From Paracoccaceae bacterium (lineage in GTDB: Bacteria; Pseudomonadota; Alphaproteobacteria; Rhodobacterales; Rhodobacteraceae), in assembly GCA_027489375.1 (NCBI GenBank), contig JAIXZW010000001.1, positions 244,020 through 308,019 of the forward strand: 64,000 nucleotides of DNA. Reading direction: 5' to 3'. Position numbers and translations under genes: made by a program. Positions 55,524 through 64,000 of the stretch are shown here, in pieces (positions within the stretch are counted from its first letter, which is position 1; the number at the start of each line of letters is the position of its first letter). Below the pieces are notes generated by a model that saw only the letters and a program-made list of their open reading frames with translations, was not told where the DNA came from and ran no database searches.

Positions 55524-56371
55524 CCCGCCACATCCCGCATGCGCGCCCGGATGCCGTCGAACAGCGCGACATCTCCGGCGACCACCGCGTCGAGTTGCAG
55601 CAGCGCCAGCGCCGAGCGCCCTTTGTCATCCAGATCCATGCCGAGAAGGGCGTCCCGCAAAGAGGCGACGATGCCGGTGCCGACATCCGCCCTGCGCGCC
55701 ACGAAGGGTGGAAAGCCCAAAGGCTCGGACCGTCCGATCACCCTTATTCGGGCGGTCAGTTCCGGTTCGACGGCGGACAGAGCCTCCCAGACGTAGCCGT
55801 CGACGCTGCCCGATCGGGTCAGCCCGCCCGCCACAGCCCGCACCACGTTGCGATGGCCGTAGGTAAAAAGCGTGCGGCCGAAGAAAGTCTCGGGCCGCTC
55901 GCCGATACGGGCGAGGTCGGACGCCGTGACCAGCCAGCCGGAATTGCTGTCCGGATCGGAAAAGGCATGCGCCCCGCCGCGCAGATCGGCGAGCCCTTCG
56001 GCCGGAAACTCCGCGCCGGTGATGAGATAGGATTGATAGAGCGGCGCACCGCGCCAGACCGGCACTCCCAGTAGCGACAGGGCGTCTTCGTGTTGAAGGT
56101 AGGGAAAGCCGCAGAGCCAAGCCGCATCCGCTCCGCCTTCCAGAAGCAACCCCGTCACTTCCTGATAGGTCCGGCGCTGGATCAGCTCGATTTCCAGACC
56201 TGTTGCTTGCCCCAAGGCCGCCTTGAGGCGCGCGATCACCTCGGCATCGTTGTCGAGAAACACCGGTGTCAGGCCCAGCCGGATCGGGGCGGAGGCCCGC
56301 AGGACCGTCGGCGTTGCAAGGGCCATTCCCGCCGTCGTCCCGAACCCCGACAAGAAAGCGCGCCTGTCCAT
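55520..56371 (-). CDS. aioX: Periplasmic arsenite-binding protein AioX
   Basis: 283-residue binding protein related to PhnD phosphonate-binding proteins. Tat-type signal MDRRAFLSGFGTTAGMALA. The single conserved cysteine expected to bind arsenite is in AAWLCGFPYLQHE (Cys87 of the precursor). Also PDSNSGWLVTASDLARIG. No transporter genes accompany it, so it is a sensor, not a permease partner. GGAGG stands six bases before ATG 56371. First gene of aioXSR, divergent from the second ars operon. Confidence 0.92.
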   Translation of the reverse strand: MDRRAFLSGFGTTAGMALATPTVLRASAPIRLGLTPVFLDNDAEVIARLKAALGQATGLEIELIQRRTYQEVTGLLLEGGADAAWLCGFPYLQHEDALSLLGVPVWRGAPLYQSYLITGAEFPAEGLADLRGGAHAFSDPDSNSGWLVTASDLARIGERPETFFGRTLFTYGHRNVVRAVAGGLTRSGSVDGYVWEALSAVEPELTARIRVIGRSEPLGFPPFVARRADVGTGIVASLRDALLGMDLDDKGRSALALLQLDAVVAGDVALFDGIRARMRDVAG

Positions 56372-56608
56372 GCCTTTCCTCCTTGGCCAGAGCATAGGAA
56401 GCATCCCCGCCACGATGCAACAGGGTTGCGCGCCTGTCACCCCATCGTCCGGGGGCAGGGTCCGCCCGACCCGCGGCAGGGGAGGCGAGGTCATTCACGT
56501 TCCGGGCGGGGAAGGCGGCGCAGTGCGGTTCGCCGGATGCCGAAGGAAACCCCGGGTGTCACAAAACTTTCACTGGACCATTTTAAAGCATTCGATAATT
56601 CTGGAAGT
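56372..56608. promoter_or_regulatory. Divergent aioX / ars operon 2 intergenic region
   Basis: 237 bases. TTCGATAA at 56591-56598 matches the element before ars operon 1; it overlaps GATAAT (56594-56599), a likely -10, so an ArsR repressor there would block transcription. AT-rich only in the last 50 bases. The aioX promoter was not recognised. Confidence 0.45.
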
Positions 56609-57454
56609 ATGGATATCAAAACCGCCGCCCAGTCCTTCGCCACGCTCGGTCATCCCGACCGGCTTGCCGTGTTCCGCCTTTTGATGCGGTTCGCCCCCCG
56701 GGGCGTCCGCCCGACCGAGATGGCCGAAGTGCTGAAGCTCAAGCAGAATACCCTGTCGCACCATCTTGCCGATCTCGCCTCGTCGGGCCTTGTCCGGGCC
56801 GAGCGGCAGGGGCGGTCGTTGTTCTATTCGGTCGACCTCGACCGTGCCGAAGCGATCCTTGGCTATCTTGCGCTCGATGTCGGGCGTGCGCGCCCCGATC
56901 TTGTCTCGCCGCTTCTTTCGGCTGCCCGCGAGGCCCCCATGCAAAGCTCCGGTTTCAACGTCCTGTTCATCTGTTCGGGAAATTCGGCCCGTTCGATCTT
57001 TGCCGAGGCGCTTCTGCGCGATCTTGGAAAAGGCCGGTTTCATGCCTTTTCGGCGGGCACAAGACCGGGAACCGCGCTCAATCCCTTTGCGCTCGAAGTT
57101 CTTGGACGGAACGGTCACGCCACGGCGGACCTGCGCGCCAAGCATATCGGCGAATTCCAGCAGCAGGGCGCGGCGGTCATGGATTTCGTCTTTACCGTCT
57201 GCGATGCGGCGGCGGCGGAGGAATGCCCGCCGTGGCCGGGCCAGCCCATCACGGGTCATTGGGGTCTGCCCGATCCGGTGAGGGCAACCGGCACCGATGC
57301 GGAAAAGGCGCTGGTCTTTGCGCAGACCTATGCGGCCCTGCGCCGCCGGATCGCCGCATTCGTCGAATTGCCCTTTGCGGAGCTGAACCGCCTTACGCTT
57401 CAAACCCGCATCGACGGGATCGGCGCCGATGCGCCCAACGTTCAGAAAGGATGA
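56609..57454 (+). CDS. Fused ArsR-type regulator / arsenate reductase ArsC (copy 2)
   Basis: 281-residue fusion, colinear with copy 1 at 27979-28821. ArsR winged helix ([33 protein letters not shown]) without any cysteine, then a phosphatase-like ArsC with CSGNSAR and [16 protein letters not shown]. Both halves are conserved between copies but with many substitutions. First gene of the second arsRC-gapdh-arsJ operon, so arsenate made by the neighbouring Aio system can be handled at once. Confidence 0.9.
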   Translation: MDIKTAAQSFATLGHPDRLAVFRLLMRFAPRGVRPTEMAEVLKLKQNTLSHHLADLASSGLVRAERQGRSLFYSVDLDRAEAILGYLALDVGRARPDLVSPLLSAAREAPMQSSGFNVLFICSGNSARSIFAEALLRDLGKGRFHAFSAGTRPGTALNPFALEVLGRNGHATADLRAKHIGEFQQQGAAVMDFVFTVCDAAAAEECPPWPGQPITGHWGLPDPVRATGTDAEKALVFAQTYAALRRRIAAFVELPFAELNRLTLQTRIDGIGADAPNVQKG

Positions 57455-57459
57455 CCCCC

Positions 57460-58467
57460 ATGCCGCGTATTGCCCTCAACGGTCTTGGCCGGATCGGAAA
57501 GCTTGTGCTGCGGGACCTGATCGACACGGGCGCAGGTGGCGAGATCGTCCTGATCAACGACCCTGTCGGAGATGCCGCGCAACACGCCCTGCTGATGGAG
57601 TTCGATTCGGTTCATGGCCGCTGGAGAACCCCTGTCGGTCAGAGCGGGGATGCCCTGGTCCTTGGTGGCCGAACGATCCGGCTGACGCATCAGAAGGCCA
57701 TCGAGGCGCTGCCGCTGGCAGAGTTGGGCGTCGATCTGGTCGTGGATTGCACGGGGGTGTTCAAGACCGCGGCGAAGCTTGCGCCCTATTACGCGGCAGG
57801 CGTCGGGAAGGTCGTCGTCAGTGCCCCCGTCAAGGACGGCGGCGCGTTGAACATCGTCTACGGTGTGAACCACGCGCTTTATGACGGGTCGCAGAAGCTT
57901 GTCACCGCGGCGTCCTGCACGACGAATTGCCTTGCCCCTGTCGTCAAGGTCATCCACGAAAGCCTTGGCATCCGTCACGGGTCGATCACCACGATCCATG
58001 ATGTCACCAATACCCAGACCATCGTCGACCGCCCCGCCAAGGACATGCGCCGTGCGCGTTCCGCCCTGATGAACCTTATCCCCACCACGACGGGTTCGGC
58101 CACGGCGATCACGATGATCTATCCCGAACTCAGGGGGCGCCTGAACGGCCATGCCGTCCGCGTGCCGCTTTTGAATGCCTCGCTCACCGATTGCGTGTTC
58201 GAGGTGGAACGCCCGACCACGGCCGAGGAGGTGAACGCGCTTCTTGCCGCGGCCGCCGACGGGCCGTTGAAAGGCATCCTCGGCTACGAGACGCGTCCGC
58301 TCGTGTCGTCCGATTTCACCAACGATCCCCGCTCGGCGGTCATTGATGCCCCGTCGACGATGGTGATCAACGGCACGCAGGTCAAAATCTACGCCTGGTA
58401 TGACAACGAATGGGGCTATTCCTGCCGCCTTGCGGACATTGCCCGAATGGTTGCAGGGTCGATGTGA
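57460..58467 (+). CDS. gapdh: Arsenate-resistance glyceraldehyde-3-phosphate dehydrogenase (copy 2)
   Basis: 335-residue GAPDH, same length as copy 1. [16 protein letters not shown], catalytic cysteine in [31 protein letters not shown] and [22 protein letters not shown] stands eight bases before ATG 57460; ATG 57451 overlaps the arsRC stop and is less likely. Makes 1-arseno-3-phosphoglycerate for ArsJ. Confidence 0.93.
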   Translation: MPRIALNGLGRIGKLVLRDLIDTGAGGEIVLINDPVGDAAQHALLMEFDSVHGRWRTPVGQSGDALVLGGRTIRLTHQKAIEALPLAELGVDLVVDCTGVFKTAAKLAPYYAAGVGKVVVSAPVKDGGALNIVYGVNHALYDGSQKLVTAASCTTNCLAPVVKVIHESLGIRHGSITTIHDVTNTQTIVDRPAKDMRRARSALMNLIPTTTGSATAITMIYPELRGRLNGHAVRVPLLNASLTDCVFEVERPTTAEEVNALLAAAADGPLKGILGYETRPLVSSDFTNDPRSAVIDAPSTMVINGTQVKIYAWYDNEWGYSCRLADIARMVAGSM

Positions 58468-58469
58468 CG

Positions 58470-59735
58470 ATGCCCGCCGAAAAGGTCCGTCCGCCTGCGA
58501 ATCCTCTGCGTGCCTATGCTGCCGTCACGGCTGCCTATTGGGCTTTCATGCTGTCGGACGGTGCGCTGCGGATGCTGGTGCTGCTGCATTTCAACGGTCT
58601 GGGCTTCAGCCCGATCCAGCTTGCGTGGCTGTTCCTGCTGTATGAGGTGGCAGGGATCGTGACCAACCTTGCCGCCGGATGGCTTGCCGCGCGCTTCGGC
58701 CTTGCGGCGACGCTTTACGCGGGGCTGGCCTTGCAGATCGGGGCGCTGGCCGCTTTGGCACAGCTTGATCCCGCGTGGTCGATCCCGGCCTCGGTCGCTT
58801 TCGTCATGGCGGTGCAAGGCTTGTCCGGCGTGGCCAAGGATCTTGCCAAGATGTCGTCGAAATCGGCGGTCAAGCTGTTGGCCCCAGCGACGGAGGGGGG
58901 GCTTTTCGTCTGGGTTGCCGCCCTGACCGGATCGAAGAATGCGGTCAAGGGGGGCGGATTCTTCCTTGGCGCGGCGCTTCTGGCGGTGGCGGGGTTCCAA
59001 GCGGCTGTCTGGGCGATGGCTGGCGTGCTGGCCGTCATTCTGGCCGCCGTCGTGCTGTTCCTGCCCGCCGGCCTGCCGGGCCGGATGAAGGCCGGAGAGG
59101 TCTGGGGGGGCTGGCGGTCGAAGGATGCCCGCGTGAACCGCCTGTCGCTTGCCCGCCTATTCCTGTTCGGCGCACGCGATGTGTGGTTCGTCGTCGGCAT
59201 CCCCGTCTATTTCCAGTCCGTCCTGTCGGACGGCACAGCCGAGGGCAGGCGCTGGGCGTTCTTCCTCGTCGGTGGATTCATGGCGCTCTGGATCATCGCC
59301 TATGGCGCGGTGCAGGCCGGCGCGCCGCGTCTTCTCGGCCACAAGGGGATGTCCGTGGACAAGACCGCACGCGCCGCCGTGACCTGGGCCGCGGCACTGG
59401 TGCCGGTTCCGCTTGTGCTTGCGGGTGCGGCCTTGCTGGCGGGGCAACCGACGCCTTGGCTGACCGTGGTGCTGGTGCTTGGGCTGCTTGCCTTCGGCTT
59501 CGTGTTTGCGGTCAATTCGTCGGTCCATTCCTATCTGATCCTTGCCTTTGGATCGGCAGAACGGATCACACGCGATGTGGGCTTTTACTACATGGCCAAT
59601 GCCGCAGGCCGCCTGACCGGCACGCTTCTGTCGGGGGTCAGCTTCCAGTTCGGCGGACTGCCGCTGTGCCTGGCCACGGCAAGCGCGATGGCCTTTGCAG
59701 GCTGGCTTTCCGCGCGCCGCCTTGTCGGGCGGTGA
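58470..59735 (+). CDS. arsJ: Organoarsenical efflux permease ArsJ (copy 2)
   Basis: 421-residue MFS-like permease colinear with copy 1 at 25700-26962. Shares AYWAFMLSDGALRMLVLLHF and GVAKDLAKMSSKSAVKLLAP, with differences mainly in loops and the N-terminal tail. It starts three bases after the gapdh stop and ends just before a terminator. Confidence 0.93.
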   Translation: MPAEKVRPPANPLRAYAAVTAAYWAFMLSDGALRMLVLLHFNGLGFSPIQLAWLFLLYEVAGIVTNLAAGWLAARFGLAATLYAGLALQIGALAALAQLDPAWSIPASVAFVMAVQGLSGVAKDLAKMSSKSAVKLLAPATEGGLFVWVAALTGSKNAVKGGGFFLGAALLAVAGFQAAVWAMAGVLAVILAAVVLFLPAGLPGRMKAGEVWGGWRSKDARVNRLSLARLFLFGARDVWFVVGIPVYFQSVLSDGTAEGRRWAFFLVGGFMALWIIAYGAVQAGAPRLLGHKGMSVDKTARAAVTWAAALVPVPLVLAGAALLAGQPTPWLTVVLVLGLLAFGFVFAVNSSVHSYLILAFGSAERITRDVGFYYMANAAGRLTGTLLSGVSFQFGGLPLCLATASAMAFAGWLSARRLVGR

Positions 59736-59738
59736 AGG

Positions 59739-59762
59739 GGCAGGGCGGGACAACGCCCTGCC
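59739..59762. terminator. Bidirectional terminator hairpin between arsJ and MBL genes
   Basis: Perfect 9-bp stem GGCAGGGCG/CGCCCTGCC with a 6-base loop, between convergent genes. Confidence 0.65.
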
Positions 59763-59769
59763 TTGGGGA

Positions 59770-60597
59770 TTAGCGGGCGGTGAAACGGTAGCCTTTGCCC
59801 GCGCGTTCGATCTTGCCGAATTTCGGGGCGGTCAGGTGGGCACCCGTGACCATCACCGCATCGGTCGCCAGCATGTCGAGCGCACGCGCACGGGTCCTTT
59901 GCGCCTGCCCGCCATCGACGTCGAAAACCACGCCCAGCGACGGGTCGGCAAGCTGGACGTCCTGCACATGGACGACATCCGCCATGTGGATCAGGGTCTG
60001 GCCGCCATCCTCGATCCGCAGGCCCGCATGGCCCGGGGTGTGGCCGGGCAGCGAGAGGACGGTGACACCGGAGATGACGCTGTCGCCATCGGCCACCAGC
60101 CGCAGACGGTCGCGATAGGCCGAAAGCGTGCCGGTCGCCAAGGCCTGCCAGCCCTTCACCATGTCATTAGCACCGGCGAAATTGGCGTCGGATGCCCAGA
60201 AATCCCGCTCCGGCGCGGTCATCAGGAGTTCGGCGTTGGGAAACACCGCCGCGCCATCGGGCGTGATCGCCCCCGCCACGTGGTCGGGGTGCAGGTGGGT
60301 CATGAAGAGATGCGTCACATCCGACGGTTTCACCCCCGCTTCGGCCAGCGCCTCGGGCAGCATCCCCGAGGTCGGGCCGAACAGTCCGCGCGTTCCGGCA
60401 TCGACCAGCACCAGCGCGTCGCTGGAGCGGATGAGGTAAGAGTTGCAGTGCGTCTGCACCTCGGATTTGCCCGCAGCTTGCAGAAGTTCCGCCACGCGAC
60501 CGGCATCGCAATTGGTGATGATTCCGGCATCGAATGTCAACTTGCTGTCGATCAGGGCAGTGACGCCAAGCGCACCGATCTGTTGGGTCGTGGTCAT
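59770..60597 (-). CDS. MBL-fold metallo-hydrolase
   Basis: 275-residue metallo-beta-lactamase-fold protein. The zinc motif is THLHPDHVAG, with LPGHTPGHAGL and a late MADVVHVQD/TGAHLTAPKFGKIERAG. Similar to lactonase/hydrolase-type members near catabolic genes; substrate unknown. ATG 60597 gives MTTTQQIGAL; an open frame continues upstream through the wrecked Rieske gene and is not real fusion. AT the N-terminus no signal peptide is obvious. Confidence 0.85.
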   Translation of the reverse strand: MTTTQQIGALGVTALIDSKLTFDAGIITNCDAGRVAELLQAAGKSEVQTHCNSYLIRSSDALVLVDAGTRGLFGPTSGMLPEALAEAGVKPSDVTHLFMTHLHPDHVAGAITPDGAAVFPNAELLMTAPERDFWASDANFAGANDMVKGWQALATGTLSAYRDRLRLVADGDSVISGVTVLSLPGHTPGHAGLRIEDGGQTLIHMADVVHVQDVQLADPSLGVVFDVDGGQAQRTRARALDMLATDAVMVTGAHLTAPKFGKIERAGKGYRFTAR

Positions 60598-60680
60598 TCC
60601 GGTGATCTTCCCGTTCCCGCTACGCTTTCTGAAACCCTTGCCGTGGCCCTGTTCCCGGTCCTTTCTGGCAAGGGGCACCT

Positions 60681-61266
60681 TTATTCGGCGGCCTCGGCCC
60701 CCGTCGTTCCGTTGCCCAACGTCTGCCAGTCCACCTCTTTTGGAAAGACGCCTTCGCGTGAGGCGATGCGGCGCGCGCGGTTCCACCGTGCCGATGGCGG
60801 GGCCGCCCTCGGCCACGGTGCGGGCGGCATCGACCATAAGGCTGCGGAATTCCACGATGGCAAGGTCGGAGGCGCCGAGGATATCGGTCGTGCGGACCGT
60901 GATGGCCCCCATCGATACACACATGACGATTTCCTGATGGGGAGTGCCCTTGATGCCGATGCAGTTGCCCTTCACGTCGAACTTCCAGCCGTGGTAAAGG
61001 CAGCGCGGGCCGTTCTCCTCGTTCCGGCCGAAGATGAGCGAGGCGCGGCGGTGGGGGCAGAGTTCATCCAGCAGGCCGAGTTCGCCCGCGCTGTTGCGAA
61101 TGGCGACGTAGCGGCGGCCGATGGCTTCGACCAGAACCGGCGTGCCGTCGGGTTCCGCCCCCTCTTCCACCAGACAGACCGGAACCCAGTGCTGGGGCAT
61201 CAGCCGCGCCATCGGGGCATCCTTTTCCACGCCGCAGAGCAGGTCGTTCTCTTCGGGCAGGAGCAT
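60681..61266 (-). pseudogene. Rieske aromatic-ring oxygenase remnant (phthalate 4,5-dioxygenase-like)
   Basis: The N-terminal part is intact: MQHWVPVCLVEEGAEPDG-like start, then Rieske ligands CPHRRASL and CLYHGWKFD. After KGNC (about 60957) the frame jumps directly to the C-terminal block RTTDILGASDLAIVEFRSLM, so about 230 central residues with the iron site are deleted. Near 60775 a frameshift moves the last block ASREGVFPKEVDWQTLG into another frame, ending at 60681. The gene cannot make an active oxygenase. An IS5-like element starts about 30 bases beyond its start codon. Confidence 0.8.
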
Positions 61267-61289
61267 CGCGGGGTCCCGCTCGGTTCAAT

Positions 61290-61990
61290 CTTAGGCATCT
61301 AGGGTCAGGACCCGTTGATCTTGGTTCTGCAGCGCGATTCAGGCTCCGCGAGGAGGCTGAGTGATGACCAATCTTTTTTGGCTGACGGACGCGCAGATGG
61401 CACGGCTGCAGCCCTTCTTTCCCAAGAGTTTCCGAAGATCAGAAAACAGTCCGGGGGACTGTTTTCCTGAGGATGGGCAAGCCCCGTGTCGATGACAGGC
61501 GGGTGCTGAGTGGCATAATATTCATCAATCGCAATGGCTTGCGGTGGCGCGATGCGCCGAGGGAATATGGCCCGCCCAAGACCCTCTACAACCGCTGGAA
61601 ACGGTGGAGCGTCAAACGGGTCTTCGCCCGTTTGATGATGGCCTTGCCTCTCAGTTAGCCGTTCCGAAGACGGTGATGATCGACGCGACCTACCTCAAGG
61701 CGCACCGCACGCCGACCAGCCTGCGGTCGAAAACGCGGGAGGCGGCGACCGGAGGGGCCGTCTGATCGGTCGAACCAAAGGCGGCATGAACACCAAGTTG
61801 CACGCCGTCACCGACGCCGATGGTCGCCCGATCCGGGTCTTCATGACCGCAGGCCAGGACAGTGATCACACCGGCGCGGCAGTGCTGCTGAGCGGATTGC
61901 CAAAGGCGGATTGGCTGCTCGCCGACCGGGGATATGACGCCGACTGGTTCAGAGATGCGTTGAAAGACAAGGGGATAAGACCCTACCTTG
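61290..61990 (+). mobile_element. IS5-family element, broken and truncated
   Basis: Transposase pieces in order: MTNLFWLTDAQMARLQPFFP (from 61364), GKPRVDDRRVLSGIIF with NGLRWRDAPREYGPPKTLYN (61473-61658), VPKTVMIDATYLKAHRT and, after more frame changes, GGMNTKLHAVTDADGRPIRV with LLADRGYDADWFRDAL. The middle is disrupted by a palindrome insertion and by further shifts, and the 3' third with the last catalytic block and right inverted repeat is missing: at about 61990 the frame passes into a carboxyltransferase remnant. Confidence 0.8.
61442..61466. repeat. Palindromic repeat inside the IS5-like transposase
   Basis: Arms GAAAACAGTCC and GGACTGTTTTC separated by GGG, perfect 11-bp stem. It sits in the transposase reading frame between FFPKS and GKPRV, where other members read straight through, so it appears inserted. 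Confidence 0.7.
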
Positions 61991-62640
61991 CCGCCAAGTC
62001 GCGCGAATTCGTGGACCGTGGCGTGGATGCGCTGGTGATTTCCGACTCGCCCGGCGTGATGCGCCCCGAGCGGGCCTTTTCCGCCCTCTCCGCCGTGCGG
62101 CAGGCCATCGGCAGGACCGAGCTGCATTTCCACTGCCACACCAGCGGCGGCCTTGCGCACGAGGCCTGACGTCAGGCGATCCGCGCCTATGTCGATGTGA
62201 TCTGGACCGCCGCCCGCCTGCTCGCATGGGGTTCGGCCCTGCCCGCCGCGCGTGACATTGTGGCAATGGCGCGGGAGGAGGGCTGCGAGACGGACATGGA
62301 CGATACCGTTCTGGCCGAAATCGACGACTGGTTCTACTGGGCCGCCCATGCCGAAGGGCGCAAGGTGCCCGAGCAAAAGCCCTTCGATCAGGCCGATTAC
62401 CGCAGCCATGTCGGGCATCAGATACACGGAGGCATGATCTCGAACCTTGTCCAGCAGCTCAAGGATCGGGGGCTGGCAGCGCACCTGCCCGCCGTGCTGG
62501 AAGAGGCCGCGCTGATCCGCGCCGAGCCTGGCTATCCGCATATGTCCACGCCGTTCTCGCAATTCGTCGGCGTTCAGGCGCTGATGAACGTGACGCAGGG
62601 CGAACGCGACGCCGCCCCGCCGCCTTTCAGGACTTCCGCT
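61990..62640 (+). pseudogene. Carboxyltransferase (pyruvate carboxylase/OadA-like) remnant fused to IS
   Basis: Continues in frame from the transposase: SREFVDRGVDALVISDSPGV, then HFHCHTSGGLAHEA with the metal-binding HxH, an in-frame TGA at 62167-62169, then DWFYWAAHAEGRKVPEQKPF, GHQIHGGMISNLVQQL and GYPHMSTPFSQFVGVQALMN. This is the second half of an HMGL-like plus PYC_OADA conserved carboxylase region. No biotin domain or first half is present. Confidence 0.72.
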
Positions 62641-62684
62641 AGAACCGCCGCCCCGTCACGATCCGCCCGCGCCCGCATCCCGTG

Positions 62685-62780
62685 GCTTGCCTGACCGAAG
62701 CATTGCTGGCCGACGACAGCATCGCGCGGGTCGAGGTGCGGCACGAGGCGGGTCTGGACCTGACGATCGAGCGGGCCTGA
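62685..62780 (+). pseudogene. Short C-terminal fragment of unknown gene
   Basis: Frame reading ACLTEALLADDSIARVEVRH then EAGLDLTIERA and TGA. The tail has the look of a real protein end but has no start or identifiable family; possibly another rearrangement piece. Confidence 0.3.
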
Positions 62781-62790
62781 GCGGCGGCGG

Positions 62791-63801
62791 TCAGGCACTG
62801 GCAGGGGCGATGTTCGTCATGTGGCGCGGGGCTACGCCGTAGTGCTGGCGGAAGGATTTGGCAAAGGAATTCGGCGAGGTGAAACCGCAGGCTTCGGCGA
62901 CGGCATGCACCGGCATGTCTGTTTCGGTCAACAGCGCCCGCGCCCGTTCCAGCCGGAGTTGCCGCAGGTAACGCTTGGGCGAGGTGCCGACATAGCGCAG
63001 GAACATGCGTTCGATATGGCGGCGCGAGGTGCCGAGACGGTCGGCAAGTTCGCTCAGGTCGATGTCGGCGACGAGATCGGACTCGAAGGTGCGGATGACC
63101 GAGACGAGGAGGGGGTTGCGCACGCCGAGGGTGGAGGAGAGCGACATGCGCTGTTGCAGATGTGCGGGGCGTTGCTGTCCGTGCAGGCACATCTTCAGCA
63201 CCGCATCGCCAAGGCGCGAGCCGTGATTGCGCGAGACGATCTCGATGAAAAGATCGGTAGCGGCGGCCCCGCCCGCGCAGGTCAGGATGCGCTCGTCCAT
63301 GCAGTATAGCTGTTCGAGCGGTTTCAGCGTCGGGAAGGTCGCGGCAAAGGGGGGCAGGTTTTCCCAATGCAGGGTGAAGCGGCGACCTTGCAGCAAGCCC
63401 GCCTTGGCCAAGGCATAGGCACCGGTGCAAAGCCCGCCGACGGTTCGCCCGCTGCGCCATTGTGCCCGCAGCCAATCCGCCACGCGGCGCGAGGCGGACC
63501 GTTCGGGCAGCACTCCGCCACAGACGAAGACCAGCGAACGGGGGCGCGTCTCGGCGAGCGGTCCGTCGACCCGCACGATCAGGCCGTTCGAACACGTGAC
63601 CGCGCTGCCATCTTCGGACAGCACGGTCCATTCGAAGAGGACGCGTCCGGCAAGCTGGTTGGCGATCCGCAGGGGTTCGATGGCCGAGGAAAAGGCGATC
63701 AGGCTGAAATTGTCGAGCAGGACGAAGGTGACGGGGACCGGCTGGTCGAGGGACGCGACGGGGACATGCGCGACACCTTTGGCGACGAAATTGGCGGTCA
63801 T
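62791..63801 (-). CDS. GlxA-family AraC-type transcriptional regulator
   Basis: 336 residues: N-terminal DJ-1/PfpI-like domain (about 20-200; FVLLDNFSLIAFSSAIEPLR and GGLCTGAYALAKAGLL with the elbow cysteine) and C-terminal AraC double HTH (about 225-325; DLSELADRLGTSRRHIERMF, AVAEACGFTSPNSFAKSF). Members regulate amine catabolism such as carnitine, glycine betaine or choline. The creatinase-like gene just upstream on the same strand fits a role in methylated-amine or creatine breakdown (inference). Confidence 0.9.
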   Translation of the reverse strand: MTANFVAKGVAHVPVASLDQPVPVTFVLLDNFSLIAFSSAIEPLRIANQLAGRVLFEWTVLSEDGSAVTCSNGLIVRVDGPLAETRPRSLVFVCGGVLPERSASRRVADWLRAQWRSGRTVGGLCTGAYALAKAGLLQGRRFTLHWENLPPFAATFPTLKPLEQLYCMDERILTCAGGAAATDLFIEIVSRNHGSRLGDAVLKMCLHGQQRPAHLQQRMSLSSTLGVRNPLLVSVIRTFESDLVADIDLSELADRLGTSRRHIERMFLRYVGTSPKRYLRQLRLERARALLTETDMPVHAVAEACGFTSPNSFAKSFRQHYGVAPRHMTNIAPASA

Positions 63802-63831
63802 GTCGGGAACCCGTGGTGAAAGGAAAAGGGG

Positions 63832-63863
63832 GCCGCAGCGCCACGCGGGGCGGGCGCTGCGGC
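63832..63863 (-). terminator. Terminator of the creatinase-like gene
   Basis: Perfect 11-bp stem GCCGCAGCGCC/GGCGCTGCGGC with a 10-base loop, followed on the minus strand by CCCCTTTTCC. Confidence 0.7.
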
Positions 63864-63870
63864 AGGGTGG

Positions 63871-63896
63871 GCCTTACTGGGCGGCCTTACTGGGCG
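63871..63896. repeat. 13-bp tandem duplication at a stop codon
   Basis: GCCTTACTGGGCG occurs twice without a gap and spans the stop codon of the creatinase-like gene; translation ends in the right-hand copy. Probably a slippage duplication. Confidence 0.8.
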
Positions 63897-64000
63897 GCCT
63901 TGCGCTTGCCTTTGACGATCAGGTGCTCGGGACCGTAGGGGAAGCCGGTGATGTTGCGGTTTCCGCCTTCGGTGATGACGAGGATGTCATGCTCGCGGTA
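63887..64000 (-). CDS. Creatinase/M24 peptidase-family enzyme, C-terminal end (partial)
   Basis: Only the last 37 residues are in the window: YREHDILVITEGGNRNITGF, PYGPEHLIV and a basic tail KGKRKAAQ. The YREHD...NITGFPYGPEH block is the C-terminus of creatinase-type members of the M24 family. The gene continues beyond the right edge. Upstream of, and co-oriented with, the GlxA-type regulator. Confidence 0.75.
   Translation of the reverse strand, partial: YREHDILVITEGGNRNITGFPYGPEHLIVKGKRKAAQ

Noticed and set aside
54243..55796. 517-residue plus-strand frame opposite aioS
   Set aside because: Antisense shadow; the minus strand has the HisKA and ATPase boxes.
59770..61266. A single 498-residue Rieske-MBL fusion protein
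   Set aside because: The frame is continuous only by chance: the Rieske part has an internal deletion and shifted C-terminus, and the MBL part has its own plausible start at 60597.

Overview
The window looks like chromosomal (or large-replicon) DNA of a Rhodobacteraceae-type alphaproteobacterium, inferred from the high GC, the protein sequences and the gene orders (phn cluster with DUF1045, aioXSR-aioBA, fused ArsR-ArsC with GAPDH and ArsJ). I see no rRNA, tRNA or CRISPR array. Most genes sit in tight operons with ATGA-type start/stop overlaps.

Positions 1-25.2 kb form a phosphorus-acquisition island. It holds the end of one pstS and a complete second pstS followed by phoB. It has a complete C-P lyase set: phnGHIJKLN on the minus strand, phnM, a DUF1045 gene, and phnF. 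There are two phosphonate-type ABC transporters (phnC-phnD-phnE-phnE and phnD-phnC-phnE), a hexapeptide acetyltransferase and a CHAD (polyphosphate-binding) protein. Three PhnM-family amidohydrolases are present, of two sequence types. Downstream of phnM lies an apparent lipid-remodelling set: a PlcP/LpxH-like metallophosphoesterase, a GT21-type glycosyltransferase, a DedA protein and a GT2 glycosyltransferase. An OlsA/PlsC-like acyltransferase ends the third phn operon. PhoB-box-like 18-mers precede pstS, phnC and phnD2, with weaker ones near phnG and plcP. This suggests one phosphate-starvation regulon that scavenges phosphonates and swaps phospholipids for glycolipids or aminolipids.

25.3-29.4 kb holds an MgtC/SapB-like pseudogene, a first arsenate-resistance operon (arsRC fusion, GAPDH, arsJ) and an OsmC-like protein. 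29.4-38.4 kb is a mobile-looking insert: a single-chain restriction-modification enzyme of MmeI-like layout, small HTH proteins, a truncated second R-M-type gene, a P4-type tyrosine recombinase and a decayed transposase. 38.6-47.3 kb carries a LysR regulator, a spermidine/putrescine-type ABC transporter, an aldehyde dehydrogenase, an aldo/keto reductase and another LysR.

47.4-59.8 kb is an arsenic island: arsA, a DUF2478 P-loop protein, arsenite oxidase aioBA, its three-component control system aioXSR, and a second, diverged copy of arsRC-GAPDH-arsJ. Arsenite oxidation makes arsenate, which phosphate uptake systems also import; the GAPDH/ArsJ pair then exports it as 1-arseno-3-phosphoglycerate. 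Two features stand out. The AioR AAA+ domain lacks the sigma-54 contact (GAFTGA) loop, and both ArsR domains contain no cysteine.

59.8-64 kb ends with an MBL-fold hydrolase, a wrecked Rieske oxygenase gene, an IS5-like element interrupted by a palindrome and fused to a carboxyltransferase remnant, a GlxA/AraC regulator and the end of a creatinase-like gene.
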